A model generated the notes under the pieces. It was not told the origin of the DNA, made no database searches, and worked only from the letters and a program-made list of their open reading frames with translations. The position numbers and the translations under genes were made by a program. From positions 5,084,001 through 5,148,000 of the forward strand of contig CP074402.1 in the NCBI GenBank assembly GCA_018388625.1: DNA of 64,000 bases. Reading direction: 5' to 3'. This DNA is from Nocardiopsis eucommiae. GTDB taxonomy: Bacteria > Actinomycetota > Actinomycetes > Streptosporangiales > Streptosporangiaceae. Positions 9,753-18,747 of this stretch are shown piece after piece (within the stretch, counting starts at the first letter, position 1; each line of letters opens with the position of its first letter).

Positions 9753-10697
9753 CTACTGGTTGATGCCGATCTGGAGGTCGGGCGGCAGAATGAGCAGGAA
9801 CATCGAGACGCGCATGAGGATGTTGAGCCAGGTGTTACGGAAGCAGGCCCACAGGTAGCCGTAGAACAGCCCCGCGGCGCCGTAGGTGAGCAGGGCCATG
9901 CCGGTGTCGTGCACGAAGTCGATCCCGGGCAGCTGGGAGACGGCGTCGTAGGGCTGGATGAACGCGTAGGTCATCGCGAACACCACCGAGGTCAGCACGA
10001 TGCCGCCCCAGCGACCCAGGATCAGTTCCAGACGGCTCTGCATCATTCCCCGGAAGAAGATCTCCTCGCAGAGGGCGATGACGGTGAAGGCGACCAGCAT
10101 GGCGTACAGGGTGAGCGAGGGCGGGGGCAGCCCGATGTGCGGCGTGATCAGGAACCCGATCAGCAGCACGGAGACGACCACGGGCACCAGACCGAGCCAG
10201 CGCCAGGGTTCGCTCACCTTCAGGGCGATCGAGGGCATGGCCGTACCCTTGCCGTCGACGGTCAGCCCCGAGCGGTCCAGGATGAGCAGCGGGACGGCGA
10301 ACAGGAACAGCAGTCGCGAGACCAGCGCGACGGACATCGCGAGGTCCGGGGAGACGCCGGTCTGCTCCCCGTAGACGGTGAAGATCCACGACAGCATGAC
10401 CATCGACAGGACCAGACCGACGAGGAGGAGGGCCATCCAGCCCAGTTCGCGGTAGACGGGGTGCCCGTCCATGGCTGCGGCGATCCGCCGGTCGAGCTCG
10501 TCCCGCCGCCCGAACGCCCGGACCAGCCCCCAGGCGATGACCATGCCGATCACCATCGGCATCCAGGAGATCAGGAACAGCACGGACGACCCACCGACGT
10601 CGTCCCGCATCGCCGGGCGGACGAGCGTCGGCCCGACGATCAGGACTACGGCGAGGGCGACGGCCCAGGCGAGCCCCCATCTTCGCACCATGGTCAC
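9753..10697 (-). CDS. CPBP-family intramembrane protease
   Basis: 314 residues with about eight membrane helices. The signature CEEIFFRGMMQSRLE at about residues 200-214 carries the EExxxR motif of the CPBP (Abi/Rce1-like) glutamic intramembrane endopeptidases; downstream helices hold further weakly conserved positions (FAMTYAF). Members process prenylated or hydrophobic peptides or serve in bacteriocin immunity; no such neighbour is present. The GTG start at 10697 follows GGGGGA by five bases; ATG 10691 is also possible. Confidence 0.8.
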   Translation of the reverse strand: MTMVRRWGLAWAVALAVVLIVGPTLVRPAMRDDVGGSSVLFLISWMPMVIGMVIAWGLVRAFGRRDELDRRIAAAMDGHPVYRELGWMALLLVGLVLSMVMLSWIFTVYGEQTGVSPDLAMSVALVSRLLFLFAVPLLILDRSGLTVDGKGTAMPSIALKVSEPWRWLGLVPVVVSVLLIGFLITPHIGLPPPSLTLYAMLVAFTVIALCEEIFFRGMMQSRLELILGRWGGIVLTSVVFAMTYAFIQPYDAVSQLPGIDFVHDTGMALLTYGAAGLFYGYLWACFRNTWLNILMRVSMFLLILPPDLQIGINQ

Positions 10698-10828
10698 AAG
10701 TGTCCCCCTGTCTCAGAACACACATTCTGCACCAGGGAAAACTAAAAGCGACTTAATGACTACGGTATGTCGTTACCCCGTTGTCACCGCCGTCCCGACA
10801 CGCGCGGTGAACCAGGAAGGGAACCCCC

Positions 10829-11527
10829 GTGACCCACGCCGACTACGACGCCTTCGCCGAGGCGTACTCGGCCGAGAACGACTCCAACCTCATGAACGCC
10901 CACTACGAACGCCCCGCCATGCTGGACCTCGCGGGTGACGTCGACGGCCGCCGCGTCCTGGACGCGGGCTGCGGCTCCGGCCCCCTCTCCCTGGAACTCC
11001 GCGACCGGGGCGCCGTGGTGACCGGGTTCGACGTCAGCGCGGAGATGGTCGGGCTGGCCAGGAAGCGCCTCGGGGACGACGCCGACCTGCGCGTGCACGA
11101 CCTCGCGCGGCCGCTCCCGTACTCCGACGGCGCGTTCGACGACGTGGTCGCGTCCCTGTCGTTGCACTACCTCAGGGAGTGGGAGGGGCCGCTTCGGGAG
11201 CTGCGCCGGGTCCTGCGACCGGGGGGACGCCTCCTCGTCTCCGTGGACCACCCCACGGCCCACGTGCTCCTGCGGCCGGGCACCGACTACTTCACGGTCG
11301 CCCCCTGGCTCGCGGAGGTCGAGTTCCGGGAGAGCAGGGCCGTCCTGAACGTCTGGCACCGCCCGCTGTACGCCATGGTCAGGGACTTCACCCGGTCCGG
11401 GTTCCGCGTCGCGGACATCGACGAACCGGCCGTCGCGGAGGACACCCCCGACCACCTGCGGCCCGAGTTCCGCCACGGGCACACCCGGTTCCTCGGGTTC
11501 CTCTTCTTCGTCCTGGTGGCCGAGTAG
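10829..11527 (+). CDS. class I SAM-dependent methyltransferase
   Basis: 232 residues with a Rossmann methyltransferase core: motif I VLDAGCGSGPLS at about residues 40-51, acidic strand-2 residue in VTGFDVSAEMV, motif II/post-I DDVVASLSLHYL, and motif III LRPGGRLLVSV. This is the Methyltransf_11 (UbiE/small-molecule) layout; substrate unknown. GTG 10829 has AGGAAGGGA about ten bases upstream. It is transcribed away from the CPBP gene and ends at a hairpin shared with ehuA. Confidence 0.85.
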   Translation: MTHADYDAFAEAYSAENDSNLMNAHYERPAMLDLAGDVDGRRVLDAGCGSGPLSLELRDRGAVVTGFDVSAEMVGLARKRLGDDADLRVHDLARPLPYSDGAFDDVVASLSLHYLREWEGPLRELRRVLRPGGRLLVSVDHPTAHVLLRPGTDYFTVAPWLAEVEFRESRAVLNVWHRPLYAMVRDFTRSGFRVADIDEPAVAEDTPDHLRPEFRHGHTRFLGFLFFVLVAE

Positions 11528-11570
11528 GCGACCCGGTCGGGCGCCCGGGTCGGGCGAGAGGGACGTCGGA

Positions 11571-11595
11571 GCGGGGCGGGCGCGGCCCGCCCCGC
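11571..11595. terminator. hairpin terminator between methyltransferase and ehuA
   Basis: Perfect 11-bp stem GCGGGGCGGGC (11571-11581) with GCCCGCCCCGC (11585-11595), loop GCG, between convergent genes. Confidence 0.7.
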
Positions 11596-11609
11596 ACTCG
11601 GGGCCCTTC

Positions 11610-12446
11610 CTAGTGTCCGTTCTCCAGGACCGACTTGAGGAAGGTCTTGGTCCGTTCCTCCTGGGGGTCCCCGAAGATCTGGTCCGGGTGCCCCGCCTCG
11701 GCGATCCGGCCCTGGTCGAACATGAGGACCCGGTGGGACACGTCCCGCGCGAAGCCCATCTCGTGGGTGACGCACAGCATCGTGATGTCGGTGGTCTCGG
11801 CCACCTCGCGCAGCACGTCCAGCACACCGGCCACCAGCTCCGGGTCAAGGGCGGAGGTGACCTCGTCCAGCAGGAGGATCTCCGGACGCATCGCCAGGGC
11901 GCGGGCGATCGCCACGCGCTGCTGCTGGCCGCCGGACAGCTGGGTCGGGTGGGCGTCGACCTTGTCGCCCAGGCCCACCAGGTCCAGCAGTTCCTCCGCC
12001 CGGGCGCTGGCCTCGTCCTTGGACAGGCCGAGGACGTGGACCGGCGCCTCCATGACGTTCTTGCGCACCGTCATGTTGGGGAACAGGTTGAACTGCTGGA
12101 ACACCATGCCGATGCTCTTGCGGCGCTGCCGCAGGTAGCTCTCGCTGGCCGGGGCCAGGCCGCTGCCCTTGGGCATGTGGCTGAACGGCTCCCCGCCGAT
12201 GTCGATGCGCCCCTCGGTGACCTTCTCCAGCGTCATGAGCAGGCGCAGGATGGTGGTCTTGCCCGAGCCGCTCGGCCCGATCAGGGTGACGCGCTCCCCG
12301 GCGGCCACGTCGAAGTCGAGGTGGTCGAGGACGGTGAGGTCGCCGAAGCGCTTCACCACCTGGTCGAAGACGATCAGCGGTCCGTCGGCGGCGCTGTCTC
12401 CGACACCCGGCGCCGTCGTGTTCTCAGGGGTATCAGACGGCGACAT
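11610..12446 (-). CDS. ehuA: ectoine/hydroxyectoine ABC transporter ATP-binding protein
   Basis: Energises osmolyte import. 278 residues with Walker A GPSGSGKT (about residue 60), Q-loop FQQFNLFP, signature LSGGQQQR and Walker B ILLLDEVTSALDP, in the polar-amino-acid ABC family. It is the last gene of a four-gene set (binding protein, two permeases, ATPase), and its start overlaps the upstream permease stop by 14 bases, so it is translationally coupled. The assignment to ectoine rather than another amino acid rests on the adjacent ectABC genes and the EhuBCDA-like composition. Confidence 0.85.
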   Translation of the reverse strand: MSPSDTPENTTAPGVGDSAADGPLIVFDQVVKRFGDLTVLDHLDFDVAAGERVTLIGPSGSGKTTILRLLMTLEKVTEGRIDIGGEPFSHMPKGSGLAPASESYLRQRRKSIGMVFQQFNLFPNMTVRKNVMEAPVHVLGLSKDEASARAEELLDLVGLGDKVDAHPTQLSGGQQQRVAIARALAMRPEILLLDEVTSALDPELVAGVLDVLREVAETTDITMLCVTHEMGFARDVSHRVLMFDQGRIAEAGHPDQIFGDPQEERTKTFLKSVLENGH

Positions 12447-13098
12447 ATCGCTTCTCCAGTCGTCGAATCACAATCGCGGACGGGATGCTCACCAGGAGGA
12501 AGAGGAACCCGACCATGGTGAACGTCTCCACGTAGCGGAAGTCCTTGCTGCCGACCTGCTGGGCCACGGCCAGCAGCTCGACGACTCCGATCGCGAAGAG
12601 CAGGGGCGTGTCCTTGAACATCGCGATGAGGTAGTTGCCCAGCGCCGGGATGACCCTGCGGATGGCCTGGGGCAGCACGATCGCCGTCCAGGTCCGCGAG
12701 GTCGGCAGGCTCAGCGCCCGGGACGCCTCCCACTGGCCCTTGGCCACGCCCTCGATGCCGGAGCGGTACACCTCCGCGGTGTAGGCCGCGTAGTGGACGC
12801 CGATGACGACGACGCCGATCGTGAACACCGAGATGTTGGCGGGGGACAGTGCGAAGACGAACACCAACTGGATGACCAGCGGCGTCGTCCGGATGAACTC
12901 CATCAGGAAGTGCACGAGAGTGCCGAAGACCGGCACCCGCCGGACCACCGCGATGAGCAGGCCCAGGGTCAGGGCGATGGCGTAGCCGATCACCGTCGCC
13001 TGGATGGTGACCAGCAGGCCGCTGAACAGGTCGGGCAGGACCTGGCCGGTGTACTGGAAGTCCCACAGGCCGTTCACGAACTCCATGAGGCCGTTCAC
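12433..13098 (-). CDS. ehuD: ectoine/hydroxyectoine ABC transporter permease EhuD
   Basis: 221 residues with about five membrane helices. The cytoplasmic EAA loop EASRALSLPTSRTWTAIVLP at about residues 135-154 is the contact to the ATPase. HisM-type permease of polar amino-acid importers; pairs with the upstream permease, whose end it overlaps by four bases. Confidence 0.85.
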   Translation of the reverse strand: MNGLMEFVNGLWDFQYTGQVLPDLFSGLLVTIQATVIGYAIALTLGLLIAVVRRVPVFGTLVHFLMEFIRTTPLVIQLVFVFALSPANISVFTIGVVVIGVHYAAYTAEVYRSGIEGVAKGQWEASRALSLPTSRTWTAIVLPQAIRRVIPALGNYLIAMFKDTPLLFAIGVVELLAVAQQVGSKDFRYVETFTMVGFLFLLVSIPSAIVIRRLEKRYVAV

Positions 13099-13823
13099 TT
13101 GGCCACCCCCACCTTCGTACCGACTGTCGGGGGTCGCAGGAGCCCGAGGATCCCTCCACCGGACGGCGGGACGCGGCCCAGCCTGCGGTTGGCCCGCCGT
13201 TCGAGGAGCCGCACACCGAAGATGAGGACCTGGGCGATCAGGTAGTAGAGCGCGAAGGCCACCAGGAAGACCGGGATGGTCTCACCCGAGAGGCGGCGCA
13301 GGTCGTCGGCGATCCACGAGAGGTCGTGCATGGAGACCAGGTAGACCACGGCGGTGGCCTTCATGAGCTCCACGACCAGGTTGCCGAACGTGGGGAGCAT
13401 CTGCGCCCACGCCTGCGGCAGGACCACCAGGCGCATGCGCTGCGCCCAGGACATGTTCAGGGCGACGGTCGCCTCGACCTGTGCCCGGGGCACCGCGTTG
13501 ATCGAGGAGCGCACCACCTCGGCCCCGTAGGCGCCGAGGTTGAGGCCCAGCGCGAGAATCGCGGCGAACATGTCCTCCAGCTGGAAACCGCTCAGCAGGG
13601 GCAGGGCGTAGATCAGCCAGTACATGACGACCAGCGCCGCGATGCCGCGGAACACCTCCACGTACACCGTGGCGACGGCACGCGGCAGCCAGTGCCGCAT
13701 CGTGCCCATGACGCCGAACGTCATCGCCAGCACGAAGGCCAGGACGATGCCGCCGAGCGTGAGCTGGATCGTGAGCAGCGTCCCGTCGAGGAAACGCGGC
13801 CACTGTGCGATCAGGAACTCCAC
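13095..13823 (-). CDS. ehuC: ectoine/hydroxyectoine ABC transporter permease EhuC
   Basis: 242 residues with five hydrophobic helices. The EAA motif EATVALNMSWAQRMRLVVLP lies at about residues 118-137. N-terminal FLDGTLLTIQLTLGGIVLAF is typical of this permease class. The hydrophilic C-terminal tail (RRANRRLGRVPPSGGG) is slightly long for the family. It starts six bases after the binding-protein gene ends. Confidence 0.85.
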   Translation of the reverse strand: MEFLIAQWPRFLDGTLLTIQLTLGGIVLAFVLAMTFGVMGTMRHWLPRAVATVYVEVFRGIAALVVMYWLIYALPLLSGFQLEDMFAAILALGLNLGAYGAEVVRSSINAVPRAQVEATVALNMSWAQRMRLVVLPQAWAQMLPTFGNLVVELMKATAVVYLVSMHDLSWIADDLRRLSGETIPVFLVAFALYYLIAQVLIFGVRLLERRANRRLGRVPPSGGGILGLLRPPTVGTKVGVAK

Positions 13824-13829
13824 GCGGAA

Positions 13830-14759
13830 TCAGCCCTCACAGAGCGCGGCGGTGGTGGTCCCGTCGGGCAGGTCGTCCTCGGTGAACCCCCACTCCTCTC
13901 CGAGTTCGAGCAGGCGACCGCTCTCAGTGAACTCGGCGACGACGCGGTTGATCTCCGAGAGGAGCTCCTCGTCCTCGGGACGGACGCACAGCCCGCCCCA
14001 GCCCTTCTCCTCGTTCCCGTCCATCACCGGGTAGAAGGGGTCGGACACGGTGTACTGGTCCTCCATGTTCCGCTCGATGAGCAGGTAGGAGTGGGACACG
14101 GCGAGCATGGACACCGCGTCCACGCGGCCGCTCTCCAGCAGCTCGAAGCCGCGGGTCTGGTCGGGGATGAGTTCGAGCTGCCCCGAGGGGACCTCGAAGT
14201 ACTCGGCATAGGTCTGCTCGACCGACCCGTTGAGCACGGCCAGCTTGAGGTCCGGGTTCTTGACGAAGTCCTCGAAGTGCTGGATCTTCTCCGGGTTGTC
14301 CTTCGCCACCAGGAACGCTTCGGGAGACGTCGCGGTGGGCTCGCTGAACGCGACCTCCTGGCAGCGTTCGGGTGTGATGAACACACCGGCCGCGATGACG
14401 TCGTAGCGGTTGGCCTGGAGTCCGGGGATCAGACCGTCCCAGGAGGTGGCCGACGCCTGGATCTCGGGGACGCCCAGCTCCTCGAAGACCGCCTTGGCCA
14501 CCGCGGGCGACTGTCCCGCCGGGTTGCCGCTGGAGTCGACGAAGCCGAAGGGCACCTCGTTGGCCAGGGCGACCGCCACGAACCCCTGCTCGCGCAGGCG
14601 CTCCAGGGTGCTCTGGCCCTCCGCGTTCTGGCCGCCGCTCCCGGAGTCGACCCGACTGCACGCCGCGAGGCCCGCGACCGCCGCACCTGCTCCGGCCAGG
14701 CGGAAGGCGTCTCGACGTCCCCAGGTTCCCCGCCGACGCGCTGGTACCTGATTCTTCAC
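13830..14759 (-). CDS. ehuB: ectoine/hydroxyectoine-binding lipoprotein EhuB
   Basis: Extracellular solute-binding protein (family 3) of the importer. GTG 14759 follows GAGGAGC by four bases and discards an arginine-rich upstream extension. The N-terminus has a twin-arginine-like signal (GRRDAFRLAGAGAAVAGL) ending in the lipobox LAAC, so it is probably exported folded and lipid-anchored. The binding domain starts TLERLREQGFVAVALANEVP and contains GLIPGLQANRYDVIAAGVFI. First gene of the ehuBCDA operon, 398 bases after ectC on the same strand. Confidence 0.85.
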   Translation of the reverse strand: MKNQVPARRRGTWGRRDAFRLAGAGAAVAGLAACSRVDSGSGGQNAEGQSTLERLREQGFVAVALANEVPFGFVDSSGNPAGQSPAVAKAVFEELGVPEIQASATSWDGLIPGLQANRYDVIAAGVFITPERCQEVAFSEPTATSPEAFLVAKDNPEKIQHFEDFVKNPDLKLAVLNGSVEQTYAEYFEVPSGQLELIPDQTRGFELLESGRVDAVSMLAVSHSYLLIERNMEDQYTVSDPFYPVMDGNEEKGWGGLCVRPEDEELLSEINRVVAEFTESGRLLELGEEWGFTEDDLPDGTTTAALCEG

Positions 14760-15156
14760 GACTGCTCCTCGAAAACTCGCGGGTGCGGAGCCTTCGCCCG
14801 AAGGACGGGGCGAGGCCTCACGCGTTCGGAATGCTTGGGCGCCTCGTGTGGGCGCATCCGCGGCGCGATGGCCGCGGTCGTGACCGTTGCCCGGGTGCTC
14901 GGGACGACGGCGCTGGTACGGGGTCTCCCTCCCCGAGCCCGAGGTGCAGTAACTGAAGACGAATAGTCCGTTATGCACTGGTTATGAGTCTCTGTTCGTC
15001 GGGTGACCCGACGACACTCCTCCTCCGAGCTGGCCACCTGTGGTTCGTGACTATGGGTTCTTATGCCCGTTACCGAGTGGTTCCTACCCCTGGGAACGTG
15101 AAAGCGGGGCCCGGAACTCCGGACCCCGCTCCCTGCGGGCTTTTCGCGCCTGCGGA
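14760..15156. promoter_or_regulatory. ectC-ehuB intergenic region with direct repeat and palindrome
   Basis: No gene. An AT-richer block holds a direct repeat GTTATG at 14970-14975 and 14981-14986 (11-base register) and a perfect palindrome CGTCGGGT-G-ACCCGACG at 14997-15013. It lies upstream of ehuB and is probably the ehu promoter/operator; no exact promoter could be fixed. Confidence 0.45.
15103..15130 (-). terminator. hairpin downstream of ectC
   Basis: Thirteen-base arms 15103-15115 and 15118-15130 pair with one G-U-type mismatch and a two-base loop, just after the ectC stop. It suggests ectABC and ehuBCDA are separate transcripts or are joined by read-through. Confidence 0.6.
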
Positions 15157-15557
15157 CTAGGCGTTGACGTCCTCCTCGACGACCAGCGGGTACACGCCGT
15201 TCTCGTCGTGGACCTCACGGCCGGTGACCGGGGGTTGAAGACGCAGAGCACGCGGAAGTCGGTCTTCGGGCGGACCGTGTGCTTCTCGTGGCCGTTGAGC
15301 AGGTAGAGGGTGCCCGGGGTGATGATGTGCTTCTCCCCGGTCTCCTCGTTGGTCAGCTCGGCCTCGCCCTCGATGCAGTGCACGAGCTCGATGTGGTTGG
15401 CGTACCAGAACGTCGACTCGGTGCCCGCGTACAGGACGGTCTCGTGGAAGGAGAAGCCGACCTTCTCCTTGGCCAGGACGATCCGACGGCTGCGCCAGTT
15501 CTCGGTCTTGATGTCAGCGTCGGTGTCGTTGACCTCGTCCATACTGCGAACGATCAC
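15157..15557 (-). CDS. ectC: L-ectoine synthase, one frameshift
   Basis: Closes N-gamma-acetyl-diaminobutyrate to ectoine. Starts [16 protein letters not shown] at GTG 15557 with GGAG six bases upstream. The cupin core is visible: [34 protein letters not shown], and [13 protein letters not shown] with metal-binding residues. One base is missing from the G run at 15230-15234; restoring it gives [20 protein letters not shown] and a stop at 15157, 133 residues, the usual EctC length. Last gene of ectABC. Confidence 0.93.
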
Positions 15558-15669
15558 TTGTGTCTCCTTCACGCTCTGATGCGCGCTGTATGCGCTGGTG
15601 GTACACGGTACGGGGCCGACCGGCACCCCGGGTAGAGGTACTGGCCGGCCCCGCGCCCGATTCGGTGGG

Positions 15670-15697
15670 CACGCCGGTCCGAAACGGCCCCGGCGTG
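15670..15697 (-). other. ectB-ectC intercistronic hairpin
   Basis: Arms CACGCCGG (15670-15677) and CCGGCGTG (15690-15697) form a stem right after the ectB stop. It could tune the EctB:EctC ratio or protect the upstream mRNA. Confidence 0.4.
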
Positions 15698-15700
15698 TCG

Positions 15701-16970
15701 CTAGGCGGTCTGGGGAACCTTGACCGCCGCGCGGACGGCGTCGGCCATGATGTCCAGACCGGCGGTGAGCTCCTCCTCCGTCGTGGTGAGCGGCGGGAGG
15801 AGCTTGGCGACCTCGTCCTCGGGGCCGGAGGTCTCCAGGAGCAGGCCGCGGTCGAAGCACCCGGCGGCGACCTTCTTGGCGATGCCGCCCTCGGCGTCGA
15901 AGGCCAGACCGCGAGCCAGGCCGCGACCGCGCACGTGGGCGCCGAAGTCGGCGTGCTCGGCGGCCATCTCCGCGAGGCGCGCCTCGACCAGCTCGCCCTT
16001 GGCCAGGGTGGCCTGGGCGAAGGTGTCGTCGGACCAGAAGCGGCGCAGCGCCTCGGTGCCGGTGACCATGGCCGGGTTGAACCCGCGGAAGGTGCCGTTG
16101 TGCTCGCCCGGCTCCCAGACGTCCAGCTCGCGCTTGAACAGCGTGAGCGCCATCGGCAGGCCGTAGCCGCTGATGGACTTGGACAGGGTGACGATGTCCG
16201 GGGTGATGCCGGCCTCTTCGAAGCTGAAGAACTTGCCGGTGCGGCCGCAGCCCATCTGGATGTCGTCCAGGATCATCAGGATCCCGTACTCCTCGCAGAG
16301 CTCCGAGAGGCCGCGCAGCCACTCGGCGCTGGCGACGTTGATGCCGCCCTCGCCCTGGACCGCCTCGACGATCACGGCCGCCGGGGCGTCCAGACCGCTG
16401 CCGCTGTCCTCAAGGAGGGAGCGCAGCCACAGGAAGTCCGGGGTCTTCCCGTCGAGGTAGTTGTCGAACGGCATGGTGGCCACGTGGTCGAGCGGCACAC
16501 CGGCGCCGCCGCGTTTCATGGAGTTGCCGGTGACGGCCAGGGCGCCCAGGGTCATGCCGTGGAAGCCGTTGGTGAAGTTGATGATGGTCTGGCGGCCGGT
16601 GTACTTACGAGCCAGCTTGAGCGCGGCCTCGACCGCGTTGTTCCCCGCCGGGCCGGGGAACTGGACCTTGTAGTCCAGGTTCCGGGGCGTGAGGATGACG
16701 TCGTCGAAGGTCTTCAGGAACTCGCGTTTGGCCACGCTGTACGCGTCGAGGCTGTGGACGATCCTGTCGTCGGTCAGGTACTCGATGAGCGAGGACTTCA
16801 GCTCGGGGTTGTTGTGCCCGTAGTTGAGCGATCCGGCCCCGGCGAAGAAGTCCAGGTACGGGCGGCCGGACTCGTCGTGGACGTGGCTGCCGACCGCCTT
16901 GTCGAAGACGACAGGCCAGTTCCGGCAGTATCCGCGGACTTCGGACTCGAGGCGCTGGAAGGTCTCCATC
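15701..16970 (-). CDS. ectB: diaminobutyrate-2-oxoglutarate transaminase
   Basis: Class III PLP aminotransferase that converts aspartate semialdehyde to L-2,4-diaminobutyrate using glutamate. 422 residues from ATG 16970 (AGGAA seven bases upstream). Visible family features: [51 protein letters not shown] with the PLP-binding Asp, and [14 protein letters not shown] with the Schiff-base Lys. The longer open frame to 17572 fuses shadow sequence from ectA and is rejected. Middle gene of ectABC. Confidence 0.95.
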
Positions 16971-17060
16971 GTGATGTTCCTTGGTTCCTTTCCCCAACTT
17001 CGTGGGCTCAGGGCTGAGACGAGGGGCGGGTGGGGATCGCGTTCGATCCGGAGCGGACGG

Positions 17061-17603
17061 TCAGTCGGTGTCGGAGTGCGCGCCGATGGGACCGATGCGC
17101 ACGAGGTCCTCGGGGTCGTGGGGTCCTTCTCCGTCCTTGGGGAAGTGCTCCGCGCCGAAGAGCGGGCTCCACACGGCCTCGGCGCCCAGGCTCCGCGCGA
17201 ACGAGGAGAAGAGGGCCCGGGAGGCCTCGTTGTCGGGGGTGACGGTCGCTTCGAGGTAGCGCAGGCCCTGGTCGACGAGGCGCTCGCCGATGAAGTCGAG
17301 CATCCGGCGGGCCAGTCGCTGACCCCGGTACTCGGAGCCGACGGCCACCTGCCAGAGGAAGTACGTGTCCGGGCTGTCGGGACGGACGTAGCCGGTGACG
17401 TAGGCCGCCATCCGGCCGTCGGCGTCCCGGGCCACGACGCTGGTCGTGGCGAAGTCCCGGCACCAGAGCGTGTAGGCGTACGGGGAGTTGACGTCCATCC
17501 CCGTGTCGCCGGCCAACCGCCACATGTGCGGCCCGTCCTCCGGGGAGGGGTGCGCGAGGCGCACGACCTCACGGCCCGCGGCCTCCGTGGTCTCGGAGCT
17601 CAC
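17061..17603 (-). CDS. ectA: diaminobutyrate acetyltransferase
   Basis: GNAT acetyltransferase that acetylates diaminobutyrate, the first committed ectoine step. 180 residues from GTG 17603, which has a G-rich Shine-Dalgarno; the frame runs further to 17657 without family similarity. Family blocks: MDVNSPYAYTLWCRDFATTS, acetyl-CoA binding region WQVAVGSEYRGQRLARRMLD, and EATVTPDNEASRALFSSFAR. First gene of ectABC; no ectD hydroxylase follows in this window. Confidence 0.93.
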   Translation of the reverse strand: MSSETTEAAGREVVRLAHPSPEDGPHMWRLAGDTGMDVNSPYAYTLWCRDFATTSVVARDADGRMAAYVTGYVRPDSPDTYFLWQVAVGSEYRGQRLARRMLDFIGERLVDQGLRYLEATVTPDNEASRALFSSFARSLGAEAVWSPLFGAEHFPKDGEGPHDPEDLVRIGPIGAHSDTD

Positions 17604-18200
17604 AGCCCCACCTTCGATTCGGTCGCGTGCTTGGAGGTTCGTTCGTTGATGTGGCACGTCGATCGAACTTAGCGAAAGAAGGTCAAAGGAGTTTCAGCGA
17701 GATTCCGCCCAGATGTTTGGGAGGATTACCAATGGGTAGGGCTTGTTTATTTAGCAGCTTGATTCCGCATGGGACGGGGTTCCCAGATGACGCTGGGTAG
17801 CGGCCGCCCTCCCCGTCCACGCCCTGTCTATCAGGGGCTTCGGCCCCTGGGGCGGACCTGCGTCGCGCGAGGTGGGAGGTGACTCGCGGGCGGGTGGTCG
17901 GCAACCGTCAGGGTCAAACATAGAGCCTCCACGGGGAATATTAAGCGTGCGTTAAGTCACATCAATTCGGTGGAAAGCTCGCGACATATCGCCCTGAGTG
18001 AGCCGCCCCGCACGTCACACGTTACGCGGGCCGCCCGCTGGAACCAGCTGTACGCAGGAATTTCCTCGGCCCGCGCGCCGAACAATCCACCGTCGGGGTC
18101 GGGCCGAAACCGCCCCGCGCCCCCGGCGCGATCGGACGCACGGAGACCGGCGCCACCGTCGGACGACCTTGATGAATCCCCGACTTTCCATCAGACTCTG
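17604..18200. promoter_or_regulatory. ectA-whiB divergent control region
   Basis: About 600 bases without a gene. It contains an AT-rich block near 17690-17760 (likely ectA control) and a hairpin CAGGGGC-TTCG-GCCCCTG at 17832-17849 with a UUCG tetraloop, terminator-like. A 73-residue minus-strand frame at 17683-17904 looks non-coding. Confidence 0.4.
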
Positions 18201-18229
18201 TGTAGTACGACCTGATGTAGTACTACAAT
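18201..18229 (+). promoter_or_regulatory. whiB promoter overlapped by a TGTAGTA dyad
   Basis: A perfect 12-bp palindrome TGTAGTACTACA (18216-18227) lies eight bases after a further half-site TGTAGTAC (18201-18208). The palindrome overlaps a good -10, TACAAT (18224-18229); the half-site is exactly 17 bases upstream, at the -35 position. A repressor bound here would block the promoter. BlaI/MecI-type repressors use TGTA/TACA half-sites, so that family is one candidate (inference). Confidence 0.55.
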
Positions 18230-18354
18230 TAGTCGCACCGCTGAGCCGCAGCCCACGCGGGTCCGGCACCCCGGGACGGCAGTGCGGACTCGAACTTCGT
18301 CGCCCCCGCCGTAGGAACACGGCGGGAACCACTGACCAGGGATCGGAGGCGTCC

Positions 18355-18618
18355 GTGAACCGCCTGTACCACGACAGCGAGGACTGGGTCGAGCAGGGGA
18401 ACTGCCGTTCGTACGACCCCGAGATCTTCTTCCCGGTGAGCAGCACCGGGATCGGCCGCACCGACACGGAGCGCGCCCTGGCCGTCTGCCGCAGCTGTAC
18501 TGTTCGCCCGGAATGTCTGCGGTGGGCCCTGCGCGCCGGAGAGGCTCACGGAGTCTGGGGTGGCACCACCCCCGAGCAGCGTCGCTACATGCGCCGCGAG
18601 CTGGTTCCGGCGAGCTAG
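18355..18618 (+). CDS. WhiB-family iron-sulfur transcriptional regulator
   Basis: 87 residues. Four cysteines sit as in WhiB proteins: one in QGNCRSYDPEIFFP, then CRSC and C in AVCRSCTVRPECLRWAL; these hold a 4Fe-4S cluster. GVWGGTT is the family turn motif and the tail RRYMRREL is the basic DNA-contact segment. GTG 18355 has GGAGG five bases upstream. Monocistronic, preceded by a dyad-overlapped promoter. Such proteins act by binding the principal sigma factor. Which subfamily is uncertain. Confidence 0.93.
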   Translation: MNRLYHDSEDWVEQGNCRSYDPEIFFPVSSTGIGRTDTERALAVCRSCTVRPECLRWALRAGEAHGVWGGTTPEQRRYMRRELVPAS

Positions 18619-18747
18619 GTGGAAGGCGGAGCCGCCGGACGCGAGGGTTCGCGTCCGGCGGCTCGTCGCCGTCACCGAGGGCCCCACTCCGAGACGTTCG
18701 AGCGCGTTCTCACGTCCGGAGGTCTTGCGGGCCCCTGTGGCACGGCC

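Noticed and set aside
15084-17572. Apparent long fusions within ectABC
   Set aside because: Each consists of a real gene plus out-of-frame sequence from its neighbour; normal family lengths are restored by the chosen starts and one base in ectC.
17683-17904. 73-residue minus-strand frame upstream of ectA
   Set aside because: No Shine-Dalgarno, no conserved features, crosses a UUCG hairpin.
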